Shown here: piece by piece, positions 47,281 to 58,574 of the stretch
How positions within the stretch are numbered: the first letter of the stretch is position 1
How the letters are laid out: every line of letters starts with the position of its first letter
Assembly: GCA_963922205.1 (NCBI GenBank)
Contig: CAWUHX010000333.1
Coordinates: 62,001-126,000, forward strand
Length of the DNA: 64,000 nt
DNA from: Romanomermis culicivorax
Lineage: Eukaryota > Nematoda > Enoplea > Mermithida > Mermithidae
Direction: 5' to 3'
Notes under the pieces: generated by a model
The model's input: only the letters and a program-made list of their open reading frames with translations
The model's database searches: none
Told to the model about the DNA's origin: nothing
Made by a program: the position numbers and the translations under genes

Positions 47281-47744
47281 CTTATGTTTGATTCAATTGG
47301 TAATCTTTAATATTTTATCTTGAAATTTAATGAAGATTTACATTTTTTCCCTGACACATTTTTTGACAAAGATTAATACGTCAAGTCTCTAAACTTCTTG
47401 AAGCGACTATTCCTTTCTTAATGTGAAATCAATTCAAAAGCTTCATGGAAGTAGTTTTCGGAAATTTCTACTCTTACTCATTTCTTTTCAGTCAAGTTCA
47501 TGAGAGTTTACGAATAAATTACTGGTTTTGAAATTTTTCAAATAATAAAATTCTAGAAATTACAAGTTTTGAACACGAAGTCCGAATCTAATTCTTGAAA
47601 TAAATGTTCGGAAAATTGATTTTCCAACATCGCAGAATGTCAATACCCAAAAAATTTTTCTGGCGCTTCGTGCTGGAAAGATAAATATCTTTTTTGGGCT
47701 CTCACTTGACATCATAAAGGACTTAAGCATCGATTTTTGTTTTG

Positions 47745-47929
47745 TTTGGAAAAGTTTTGAAAAGTTTGGAAGTTTGGAAGAGTTTACAGTTTGGAAAAAA
47801 TTAAAAAATTTGCAAAATAGTATGTTTTTTGGCCTTTTTGGGAAAAATTTCGACTTTTTTCGACCCTCTCCCCCCAAATTTCGGATTTACCCCCCCCCCC
47901 CCTAACTGGTCGGAGATCTTACATGTATG
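47745..47929. mobile_element. CATACCTGTA-ended MITE, truncated copy
   Basis: Opposite orientation to copy 3. It keeps CCTTTTTGGGAAAAATTTCG, a C run, TAACTGGTCGGAGATCTTAC and the end ATGTATG. The other end has lost its terminal repeat. Confidence 0.7.
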
Positions 47930-48694
47930 ACCTATTCGTATATTTGACCCGAACGCGAACGATTTCTTTTCGAACAGTGTATTAGTATCATTGCCGCAAA
48001 CTTTATAGGCTGTCAAGACTGATGAGTGAAAAAAATCCTGAATATTCTCTCTTCATTCAATCAGATTCGGATTTAAAACTTACTTTTTGTGTTTGATTGA
48101 TTCAAATAGAAAAATCGATATCGTTGATAATCGTACAATGTTTCGATCGAAAATTAACACTATTTTCGACTTTATTTTCTCTATTCTTTACATGGTTGTT
48201 AAATATACATAATATAGATATCCGTTCGTAGTCGAAAATTGAATCAATTTGAACATCTTGAACAATTCTAGAGCTATTTAAATTGTCTCAGCATTCTATT
48301 TCTTTTTGGGATTTCGTGAACTATTTTGTTGCACAGTTTTTTCTTTTCTCACTGACATGGTTAGCTGAAAAATAGGTTGGGCACGATTTTTACAAAAAAT
48401 TAATGCGTTAAACGTTAACTTTTTAGCAAATTTTTGGCCTAAAACTTTTCCGCAGATTTCAGTATGCCTCTAGTAAAAAATTTTTTTTGTGCCATTGGCA
48501 CAAATTTTTTTTGCCCTCTTGCGCCAATTTGCACAAGTGTCCGTGCCAGTGTTATTTTTTTGTCTGAAAACACGGTTTTTGGCACAAAGAATTTAGAATA
48601 GCACAAAAAATTTGGAGTACTAATGCCAATTGGCACACAATTTTTGATTCGCCAAATACTGATCTTCATTGAGTTCTAGACATACCCGTCCGTA

Positions 48695-48878
48695 CATACC
48701 TGTAAGAGGTCCGACCAGTTGGGGGAGGGGGTCGAAAAAAGTCGAAATTTTTCCCAAAAAAGGCCAAAAAACATACTTTTTTGCTAATTTTTCAAATTTT
48801 TTCCAAACGGGGGGGGGTTGGATATATGGTTGGCCAAGTTGGGGGGTTGCCCCCAACCCCCCCCCCAGTACAGGTATG
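48695..48878. mobile_element. CATACCTGTA-ended MITE, copy 4
   Basis: Ends CATACCTGTA and TACAGGTATG; GTCCGTA lies directly on both sides (7 bp). Confidence 0.88.
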
Positions 48879-49721
48879 GTCCGTACGCAGGATTTTCAAA
48901 AGGGGGGGGGGGAATTTCCAATTTCTTTTTAGAATTTACTGAATAAAAATAAAATCATTTTTGCAGTAAAGACGAGACGACTTATTTTCAGTCAGTTTAT
49001 GTGTGCTTGGATTCAGGGTTATTTTTTGCACGGGCCAGGTTGCAATGTGCAACTTGGAGAAAAGTTTTGATTGCGTAGATAGGTTTTTGGTTGCTCGCTC
49101 TAAAATCAATAAATTAGCTCATGTTTATCGGAAAAAATATCAGAAGCTAGCCTTCTTGTATTTCATTCGATTCACGTCCGTTTTCAACTTTCAAAACACT
49201 ATTTTCTGAATTTTGGAGAGGAAATGAAAATGGTTGATTCGAGAAAAATAATAATTTGTTTGGCGCGTAGCGCCGGAAATTTATTTTTGGATTTGGATAT
49301 TCTAAAACGCTGGAAAATGAATCTTTTCACTTTTTACTTCCTAGACAGAAGGTTAAATTTGTCAGTAAAGTTCGATGAATTTTCAGTCGAGCAAACGTCA
49401 ATTTAAAAACTAGGACAGCAACCAAGAATTTTAATTCTTCAACTCAGTGGTTCTTACAGGGGGTAGTGACATGGTGACATGTCACCAAGCTCGAGGCATG
49501 AATTTTTTTTCAAATCAAGTTGCATTTTTAACAGCAGCTTCAGGGTTGGAAAAAACCCGGAATTTTTTTACAAGTCGGTTCCCTTCCCAATTATGCTCCA
49601 AACTGGCATTTCAGACTCCTCAAGATGCCAGCTATCCAGATCAGTTCGAAAATCCAGGGGCACATGGCATTCAGTAACTCATTTGCATAAAATTTGCACA
49701 CATGTCACATACTCTTGTCAC

Positions 49722-50532
49722 TAGTGCTTCACACTTTCAAAATTCTAGAACCCGGGTACCCGGTCTTTAGGGTACCCGGATTCTATATGCAAGTATTTAA
49801 AAAGTCAGTGAATGAACGCACTCCATGAAAATTTTCAGAAAACTCATAAATTTTGAGGCATGAGCCTTGCAAAGTGCTACTAAACAAAAGTTAGGAAAAC
49901 CCAATAACACATTTTCTTCGAACAAATTTTTTTTCAAAAAAAAATTTTGTTTGAAGAAAATAAATATTTAAAAATTTTTTACCCTTTAAAGCAAATTGTG
50001 GGGCCTGGTGACGCATCACAACTATTTGATGAATCCATTTCCAAACTAGATATCCCACTAGGTCCGGGTTTAACCGTTTATACCGGCTCATCATCATCGC
50101 TTTTTATGCCTCTTTAATCTTTATACATATTGCATCTCTCCAACTTCTATTGTTTTCTCATACTGTATCGAGTACCAATATTTCACACAGGCATAATTTC
50201 TCGAACAATTTTTTTGTATTTCCGTTTCGTGCTTCATTGTTAAAACACAGATTTTTTGTTGCTAAAAATACGCTACAGTGACTTTTTGAGAGCCATAAGC
50301 GGCCTTGTTTACACGCTGACCAGGTAAATGCACTGAATTAATAAAGGAAAATACGTTCATTCAGTGTAACTGCACATAAATACAAGTAAAAGTATATAAA
50401 TATTCCGTTTATACAATATCTTGTTGAGACCCGGCTACCCGGACAGCACCCGGGTTTCATTCAGAAAATTGACCCGGGTACCCAGGTGTACCCGGGTACC
50501 CGAAATACCCGGGTACCCGATGTGAAGCACTA
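49722..50532. mobile_element. Non-autonomous hAT element with CCCGGGTACCC repeats
   Basis: The ends are TAGTGCTTCACA and TGTGAAGCACTA. A perfect 8-bp duplication CTTGTCAC flanks it (49714-49721, 50533-50540). Subterminal ACCCGGGTACCC units occur at both ends (two left, five or more right). Confidence 0.9.
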
Positions 50533-50912
50533 CTTGTCACTACAGAAAAATCCTATCTACTTCAAGAATCGAACCTTGTCCGCCAGCCTATGAACTTAAT
50601 GCGTTTACCACTACACAATTTCAACGGAAAGTATAAGACCATATTCCTTCAAGACCCTTCATACTATTTTAACTAACAACTTCATTTGGAAGAGCCTCAA
50701 CTTTTTTGTTTCATCAGGTTTTTTCAAATTTCGCAATGGTGGATCTGAACCAAGTAATAATAAAGCAAATGCAACATCACTAAACTTTCATTCTTCATGA
50801 AGCAAAATATTTTCAGATCATTTTACCTTATTTTGACACAAAAATACACAAATACAAAAAATACAGAAAAATGATGTTTAATATAATACGTGGTTAGTCA
50901 CACCTAGATTTT

Positions 50913-51113
50913 GATAAATATTTTTCTTTAAATGTCAATGTCATTCGCGAGAAATACAATTACAAACTAATTCAAAATTTTGCTCGCAGTTCAACTTTTA
51001 AATTTGATTTTTTCAATAGATATATCAGTACTTGGAATTCCTTATCAAGTGAAGTTGTTAATGCCTCTAGTTTGCACTCATTTCAGGATAAACTTAAGTT
51101 TCTACAAATATGA
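50913..51113 (+). pseudogene. LINE reverse-transcriptase C-terminal fragment
   Basis: An open stretch of 66 codons reads DKYFSLNVNVIREKYNYKL and FFNRYISTWNSLSSEVVNAS then SLHSFQDKLKFLQI and stop. The F-x-NR-x-I-x-x-WNSL-S-x-x-VVNA-S pattern is the conserved C-terminal end of CR1/Jockey-type LINE ORF2. An AT-rich tail with ATTATTATTAAATTATT follows to about 51,285, as expected for a LINE 3' end. The 5' part is missing. Confidence 0.8.
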
Positions 51114-52379
51114 AATTCACGGGGGGGGGTATGAATTAGATGTTACATTTGTAACCTGCGTACTCTATTACGTTTACGTTCCTTATTTACTGTAGTTTAG
51201 CCTCGTTTAGTTCCTATGTTTGCTTAATTTACGTAATCTATTTTGCCTCATATTTAGACGTAATAAACATATTATTATTAAATTATTCATCGTGAAAAAT
51301 AAAATCATCCACCTTTGCATGGTTTGAAAAAAATGTTATAGCATTTAATTTTATGAGGACTACTGTTTCGACCGTTTGGTCGCTCTGCAGCATTTTGTAA
51401 CGAAACGGATCTTTTTCTTTATCTTCACTTGGCGAGATCGTATATTCAGCGAGTAGTTTGTAAATTGTGACTATAGCGCCTGAAAAAAGTTTGATACTTC
51501 CTCAACCTTCATACTGCTTACAGCCACTCAACCAGTATACTTGGGGGGCGCTGAAAGGGGGTATTAGGGGGTTCCCATTTCACACCTAGACTTAGCTGCC
51601 TGCTGCCGCCGAAAAATGGCAAAATCCTTCATTTTCAGCCCAGTTTTAAACCTAAAAGCTGCCAGCTCTCTCCAGAAGGTCTGCCGTCTCCCTCGACATT
51701 TTAATGCTGCCCAGGTCAGCTCACGAGCTGCTGATGACTGTGAGCAGTTGTAGGTATAACAAAAACTTAAGCAGTTACAAGTAATGTTGTGTATTGCTCA
51801 CTAGCGTTGCGCATGACTCATGAGCAGTAAAATCTACCTAATATTCAGATAAACTACCAAAGCGAATCAACTTCGGCAAAAAAACAATTCTAACATACGT
51901 TAAATTTAAGGAATATGAATCTTCATCTTTTAGATTAAGAATAACTCAGCTCAACAGGTCAATCATATACGAACCGAATCGAGTAGCGCTAAAATTTTCC
52001 CGAATTGAAAATTTACGAAGCGTTTGATTTGTTTGTGGTTTTGTGTAATCTCGTCTCAAATATGTTGTCATGTCAGTGTCAGAAGAGACTGCATTGCAGT
52101 TCCCACAGGTGGCTCAACTCTCAATTTACTGTTAAACCAGGTAGAAAATTTTATTCTTGAAAACAAAATGGAAAAATGAATTTTTTTCTTAAAAAACTCA
52201 AAAACATGCCTAGTTTTCAAACCCAAAAAAAGCAAAAACCCAATGCCCGCCAACCCTGAGCAGCTTCAACTACTGTATACTTTCAAACAGGCTTTTTTTG
52301 CACACAGCAACCAAATTTCGAGCTGTGCAACCAAATTTTTTTTTGGCAAGTTGCACAGTGCAACTTGAAGCCTGACTGC

Positions 52380-52815
52380 CGTTTTAATTAGGTTATAAGG
52401 TTTCTTGTCCGGAGATGCATTTTTATGCGTTATAAAATGGAAAAAAGTGAAAATTTCCTGGCGCTTCGCGCCGGATTTTAATCATTTAATAATTTTTCTG
52501 GATTGTGCGCGGTTAGAAAATGTCATTCTAGTTAATGCTTATAGCTTTTAATTATCAACGTTATGTACCGTGGATAAATGTTTGATCCTGTGTTGTTTTT
52601 TGGCGAATTCAACGGAAATCAAAATTTTTTTCGGTTATTTTCCCAATGGTTGAAAAATCCAAATTCTTGGTTGTTTTCCTCTAGGTTTTGAATTGACGAT
52701 CATTGATTGAATTCACTGAAAAATCAAAGCTCCTTTCTTGGAAGTAAAAGTTGGGAAGATTTATTTCTCAGCGTTTTAGAATATGTCAAAATCCCAGAAA
52801 AATTTTCGGCGCTAC
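52380..52815. repeat. Long dispersed repeat, partial copy
   Basis: Matches parts of 9710-10340 and 56,285-56,900 (TATAAGGTTTCTTGTCCGGA, GGCGCTTCGCGCCGGATTTT, GCTTATAGCTTTTA). It has two hairpin modules. Confidence 0.65.
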
Positions 52816-54282
52816 CATACATGCACAGCATATAAAACGAAAAAAACATCTTAGATGGGTCTTCTAACATCCAAGCAGCATATTCTTCATTTTATATTAG
52901 TCAGATTATATGAAATTATTCGCCTAGGCAGCACTTTTTAAAGATTCAATGTTACTTTTTTGGACTTCAAGTATGCTTTGTTTAGAAAATTTGTCAAATT
53001 ACAGCATCATTCCCATTTTTATGACGACTTTCTCGTCTCTCTTGCTCATTTTCCTTCGTCATCTTCTCGATCATTGCTGGTGTAGTCAAATCTGCTATGG
53101 GTCAGCAAGAATCTGCTGGGGGTCAACACTCCCCCGAACTCCCCACGTGTATGTATGTACGCTACGCGCCGAACAAGTTACTCGTATCAACCTTTTGATT
53201 TTACCTTCAAAATTCAGAAAATTGGAGTTTAAATGCCTAAAACCGACGCGATCCGAATGACATACAAGAAAACTACCTTTTTGTGGTTTTTACGATAAAA
53301 TTGAGCTAATTTATTGATTTTATAATGAGCAAACAAAAATTTATTTGCGCGAACAAAATTTTTCCCCAAGTTGCGCATTGCAACCTGGCCTGTGCAAAAA
53401 AACCCTGCTATGGACAATCCACATAACCCAAGTATTATTTTTTGTCATGTCGACTTCGGGGCAGCTTTCATTCATTCATGGTGTGGTCACTACTGGTTGT
53501 GGTTACCCACCCATCGATCGAATACTGCTGAACTCTGTGCATGGAAATTGTTTGTTCTCTAAATTGACAATCGTCTGCCCTTTAAAATAACGACGATAAT
53601 CCGGAAATTGAAGAAACGTGTGGTTAAACTTTAAATGTGGTATCGTTATATTGAATAAACAGTTATTTTTGTGTAGTTTAGTTCTAATTCCACTTAATGG
53701 CGTGATGCAAGAGCAACTGAAAACTATCTTCATAATATCAACTGAAAAACTGAAATATGATGTTTCCAAATTTGGCATATAAAAAATAAGTTCTCATTTT
53801 TTTGCTATGTCACCATGCTGATTTCAGTCCTGTAAGAGCCACTGCTTCAACCACCGAGAATTTTAATCACATAAGTGTCAAAATTTGTTGTTAAGATCGC
53901 AAAAAAAGTTTTGGCAAAATAAATGAGAAAAATCTTTTTTTTTCGTTAAAGTCGCCAAAAAACACAGGATCATACATTTATCCATAATATGTTGATAATT
54001 AAAACCTACAAGTATGTATATTAGCTAAGAATGAAATATTCTAACAGCGCACTGGAATAATATGGAAAAATTATTAAATAATTAAAATCCAGCGCAAAGC
54101 GCCGGAAAATTTTCACCATTTTCCATTTTATAACGCAAACTTAATTTGAGAATTGTGATGCATACCTAAGTAGAATGATATTGCTGAAAATTTTAAATGA
54201 AAAAAAAAATTAAGGGGGATCCCCCCTTCCCCCTCTAAATACGGGCCTGTCTATTCATAAATACTGCCTGGCAGTTTAGAAT

Positions 54283-54411
54283 ATTCATTATAAGAACAAG
54301 ATTGACATTTTAGAAAAGGCTCAGAAGGAATTTGTCAAGAAACTTTCTGGCCATTCATGGTTTACCTATGATCACCGTCTGTGGATTCTACATAGGTCAA
54401 GAACGTCGTGA
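54283..54411 (+). pseudogene. LINE reverse-transcriptase fragment
   Basis: Reads KIDILEKAQKEFVKKLSGHS then WFTYDHRLWILHRSR. This matches the pattern D-I-x-x-LEK-x-Q-x-x-F-x-K-x-x-x-G-x-S-x-x-x-Y-x-x-RL-x-x-L found near the C-terminus of CR1-type LINE ORF2. It is cut off downstream by dispersed repeat A. Confidence 0.7.
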
Positions 54412-54429
54412 AATTCAGAAACTTCACCC

Positions 54430-54800
54430 CATACAATTAACACAGCCCCGAGGTCTGAGGGGGGAGATGTTGGCCACTTTTTTGGGCTGGGGATCAGTGA
54501 TTCCACGACATTTTGGGGGGGGGGGGGTCTCTGAAGGGAAAAAATTCGATTTTTTCACCAAAAAGGTTTAAAAAACGGTTCAAAAAACAGCAATTTTTGT
54601 TTAAAAAACAGCAAAAAATATATTCCTGGAGCGAAGCGCCGAGAAAATTGACGTTTTTGACTATTTTTTGTTCAAAAATTGACTTTTCGTAAAAAAATTG
54701 ACATTTTTCAGTATTTTTCCAGTCAAAAAATATGAAGGTCCCTATGACTACCATATGGATTGAAAAATCCTAGGGGGTTGCCCAATGACTAGCCATATGG
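54430..54800. repeat. Dispersed repeat A, copy carrying an inserted MITE
   Basis: Shares the ordered phrases of 15,700-16,080 and ends CCATATGGCTGACGATTTCTGG, but the last part is split by the MITE at 54,805. An uninterrupted version of the split site is at 3944-3965. Confidence 0.65.
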
Positions 54801-54804
54801 CTGA

Positions 54805-54988
54805 CATACCTGTAAGAGGTCCGACCAGTTGGAGGGGGGTCGAAAAAAGTCGAAATTTTTCCCAAAAAAGGGAAAAAACACTTTTTTGCCAATTCTTTGA
54901 CTTTTTTCTGAACTGGGGGGGGGGTGGGTATATGGTTGGCCAAGTTGGCGGGGTTCCCCCCACCTCAACTCCCCCAATTACAGGTATG
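54805..54988. mobile_element. CATACCTGTA-ended MITE, copy 5
   Basis: Ends CATACCTGTA and TACAGGTATG with a perfect 8-bp duplication ATGGCTGA (54797-54804, 54989-54996). Confidence 0.93.
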
Positions 54989-55804
54989 ATGGCTGACGAT
55001 TTCTGGAGGGGAGGGATTTCGGTAGCACTTCCCCCCAATTACATGTATGCTTCACCCTGCACTGAATTGTTCTAATGTACAAAATTATTAAAGGAAATCC
55101 GTTTTGGACTCTGTTTTTTCTGTTTTTTTCTTCTCTAAGGCCAAATATACCCGAAGATTAATATGATTACAAACTACATAGGTACCGGTAAATCTAGAAA
55201 TGATCTGAGACTCTTTGACTTTTCGAAGTTTCAAGCCGTCATGTCAACATTTGGAACAGTTAACTACCCGATCAAATCAGGATATGTAAAATTGATTTCT
55301 TAAAATTTTTCGGGGAAGCGCATTAGTTCGTTACACCTCGTAACCGTCACTAATAAAATCTTTGTACTTTTCATTTTTAATTGACAATGCCTTGAAATTG
55401 AAGTTTCTCTTTCTTTTTTCAATCGCGTCGACTTTGTAATGTTTTTTGTACATTTTCTTATTTTTGTTCATTCGTTAAAATTTTCATATTCCAATGTTCT
55501 ATTATATTATATTTATTGTAATACTTGTATTTTTATTCGTATCTACTTTCGCTTTCGACTGGTAGCTCATTTCATTTCGTTTTCGCGTACAGAAGCTTAA
55601 TTTCGGGCTGCGCGCGGTATGCGCTCTAGAGCCATGCTGGACCGTATGTTACAATTACTCCCGCATATGAATTTTACTTGGCTTTTAAAAATCAGTTCGT
55701 TCTCTGTATGAATGAGCCTTCCTCTACATACATATTTTAATTTTTCAGATTTCTAGCTTTCTAGTGGTTCCATATTTTTTTAATCTGTGATTCTATTACA
55801 AATA

Positions 55805-55877
55805 ATGACACGCGCCAATAATAAACGAAGCGTTACTTTTTCGAAGAAAAATGATATTCAATCGTCATCGCACGAAA
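55805..55877 (+). CDS. VMP1: VMP1 first coding exon
   Basis: ATG opens a 24-codon basic N-terminus (TRANNKRSVTFSKKNDIQ) that ends at a GTGAGT donor in phase 1. It joins in frame to the exon at 58,575 with its A completing an Asn codon. The N-terminus of VMP1 is poorly conserved, so assignment rests on phase, the donor and the lack of any other suitable start upstream of exon 2. Upstream 55.4-55.8 kb is presumed 5'UTR or promoter. Confidence 0.68.
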
Positions 55878-56284
55878 GTGAGTATATAGTTTTCCAGGAC
55901 TGGCCAAATATGGTTTTTGGATTTTTGTGGATATAAAATCTTTTTGATTTTTGGAGTATGTATCTACTATTGATTTTTCTGCTTTTTTGGGTTATATTTG
56001 CGAGACTAATTAATTCAATTTTGGCGGAAAAGTATAGTCACCTGGACCGAAATTATATCTGAATTCCCAGTTTTTTATGCATTTCAACTGTATCAAGATT
56101 TCGATTTTATCAATAGAATCCGTCGAAAAGTAGCAGTATATTTGTAATTGGTTGCGTCTCATTGAACTAGCTCTTCAGATTAAATCAATTCTAATCTGTG
56201 AGCCTAATTACACTTTCAAATATAAATCAGAAAATTCTTGGTATACACCCCGCCCATTCAAGTGCCATAATAGATTCTGAAGGG

Positions 56285-57190
56285 TTTTTTAGGCCAATTA
56301 AGAGCCATGGCTCCTAAAAGTTTAGGGGCACAAGTCAAATTGGCTTGCAACAATTAGAGCCTAACGACTTTTTTGATTAGGTGAGTTTCCTGTCCGAAGA
56401 TGCATTTCTATGCGTTTAAAAAATACCAAAAATTTTCCGGCGCTTGGCGCCGGATTTCAGTTCATTTATGATTCTTGCTATCATTTCTGTTGTGCGGTTG
56501 CAAAATATCGGCCAAGCTTATGCTTATAGCTTTTAGACATCACCATGTTATGGAAGAATGTTAGACCTTGTATTGTTTTTTCACAAAAAAAACATAGATT
56601 TTTCTCGATTATTTTCACGAAATCGTTCTGTGGTCCTCTAGAATTTTCGAATTTCGTGAACATAACTTTTTGCATTTGGAAAATGATTAAAATCTTATCA
56701 GCATGGGAAAATGGCAGAGGTTCTTCTGTCTGAAGAAGCCATGTTGCTTGCCCAGTTTTTGAATTGTAGTTTGCCCGACTGAAAACACGTTGAATTCACT
56801 GAAAAATTCATGCAGGAAATAGATATTTAAAATATTAATTTTCCAACGCTGTAGAATATCAAAATCCAAAAATTTCTTCCGATGCTAAGCGCTGGCATTA
56901 ATTACCGATATCCAAATTCGGAGTAAAATACGTATCGCGCTTTTTCATGCTTTATACGTTTGAAAACAATTTTGAATAATTATGATTAGTAAATTACTGG
57001 CTCTAATTATATTAGATCGAAAGTTTTAGAAGAATGTTTAAACGCTTCCGCCAACCAAATGGTGAAAATATCACGATTGATTATCGATAGTTGCAAAAGA
57101 ATGTGTTGAAAAATTAATTTTCCATCGTTTTAGGGGCCTCGGAATCGAAATTTTTCGGCGCTAGGCGCCGAACAAGTTACTTTAGCCAGT
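56285..57190. repeat. Long dispersed repeat, copy 2
   Basis: Near full-length match to 9710-10640, in the same orientation, inside VMP1 intron 1. It has three hairpin modules (about 56,440, 56,890 and 57,160). It is followed by sequence that also continues the match up to about 57,640 (compare 10,640-11,080). Confidence 0.7.
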
Positions 57191-57745
57191 CTTTGAATTT
57201 TTTCTCCAAAACTCAGGAAATTCAGTTTTAAAAGTCTGGAACTGACGCGAAGTGAATGAAATACAAGAGAAGTATCTTTTAATCACTTTTCTGATGAAAC
57301 TAAGCGAATTTATAAATTTTAGAGCGGGCAACTAAAAATTTATCCGCAACCAAATTTTTTTCCCCAAGTTACACTTTGCAACCTGGCTTGAGCAAAAAAT
57401 CCTGATGATTGGTTTGAATAATGACTGATCTAAAGTATGAGCCATATTATTCTGTGTTTGATTGAGAATGTATTCAAAATGATTGATCTGTTATGTGGGC
57501 TTCTACTGTGTTGAAAAAATCATTGTTTTTTGTTGAGAAAATCATTGTTTTTCCGTTTACAAACTTTTTAGTTTTGGCTTGTTGGAATTCGGATTGGCCT
57601 GTAAAATTTTGAGTTAGGAGTCAATTGGCCTGTCGAGAAAAAATTTAAAATAAACCCTGTTCTGAATCAGTTTTACATAATTACATTTATTTACAAAGTA
57701 GAACACTGTTTCAGAAAATGGTGGAAGAAAGCCGTTACTGTTATA

Positions 57746-58448
57746 CTGGGTGAGCCAAAAAAGCGACCGGTGCTGACTTTCATAACTTTTGGATGAATGA
57801 AGCTTTTTCAATGCAGATTGCTGCATTAGAATCCCCTATTTGTCTTTGTTGTAGGGTTAAGTTTTAAGCTTCTAGTCTTTATGGTTTTCACTTAAACAGA
57901 AATTCCGCATAATTGATCATTTTCCAAAAAGTAAAAGTTGTCTCATTGTGAAATGTAAAGTTGTTTACTCACAAGAATACTTTAAAGATCCCCAATTTTC
58001 TAATTCACACGTAATTTAAAGTCATCAGCTTATTGTTTGAATATGGGCAAAATTTCGCTAAAATCAAGAGCTTTTGTTTCGAAATTGGGAAAAAGGAAGA
58101 TTAATTCTGCCATTGACCGGTTCGAGAAACGATGAAAATTAGTGGTGAAACCGAAGGTATGACACATTCGAACAGCTCTCTCACAGTTTTCAGCTATTAT
58201 ATGATACTTATGATTGGATCTATTCTATTTTACTTTTCGGGGTATAAAACATGTTGATTTTTGTCTATTTTTTTATTTGAAAAAAATCTACGTTTAGTAT
58301 TTTTGATTCTGGTCAGTAAATATTCGAGCAAATTGCAGGTGTTTATGCTAGATGGTTCATCTATCGACGGCAGCAAACCGCGTTAAAAAAGCTTCATCCA
58401 TCTGAAAGCTATAAAAGTCAGCGCTGGTCGTTTTTTTGGGTTACCCGA
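57746..58448. mobile_element. Mariner-like MITE
   Basis: The ends are about 80-bp inverted repeats at roughly 80 percent identity, starting CTGGGTGAGCCAAAAAAGCG on the left and, complemented, TCGGGTAACCCAAAAAAACG on the right. TA lies on both sides (57744-57745, 58449-58450). The interior has no transposase. It sits in VMP1 intron 1, about 125 bp before exon 2. Confidence 0.75.
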
Positions 58449-58574
58449 TATTTGGACAAAAAATTACTTTTTCCAACGATTTTTTTTGTTTGTTTTCGTA
58501 TCAATAAAATCACACCAAAAGTGGAAACTTTGAAATTGTTCATCATGTGATTTCTATAAGTTTACTTTTTCCAG

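Larger units (their letters stand above)
49445..53844. mobile_element. Candidate large hAT element, nested insertions inside
   Basis: The left end CAGTGGTTCTTACAGG and the right end (complement CAGTGGCTCTTACAGG) are inverted, both followed by CATGGTGACAT. The flanks are CTTCAACT (49437-49444) and CTTCAACC (53845-53852), 7 of 8 matching. CAGTGGTTCT is a common hAT end. The 4.4-kb interior includes a second hAT element, a LINE 3' end and dispersed repeats. No hAT transposase was seen. Confidence 0.55.

Noticed and set aside
50560-50640. tRNA-like sequence on the - strand (TAGTGGTAAACGC and GGTTCGATTC)
   Set aside because: A-box and B-box words are present, but the T-stem and acceptor stem do not pair, so it is at most a tRNA-derived remnant.
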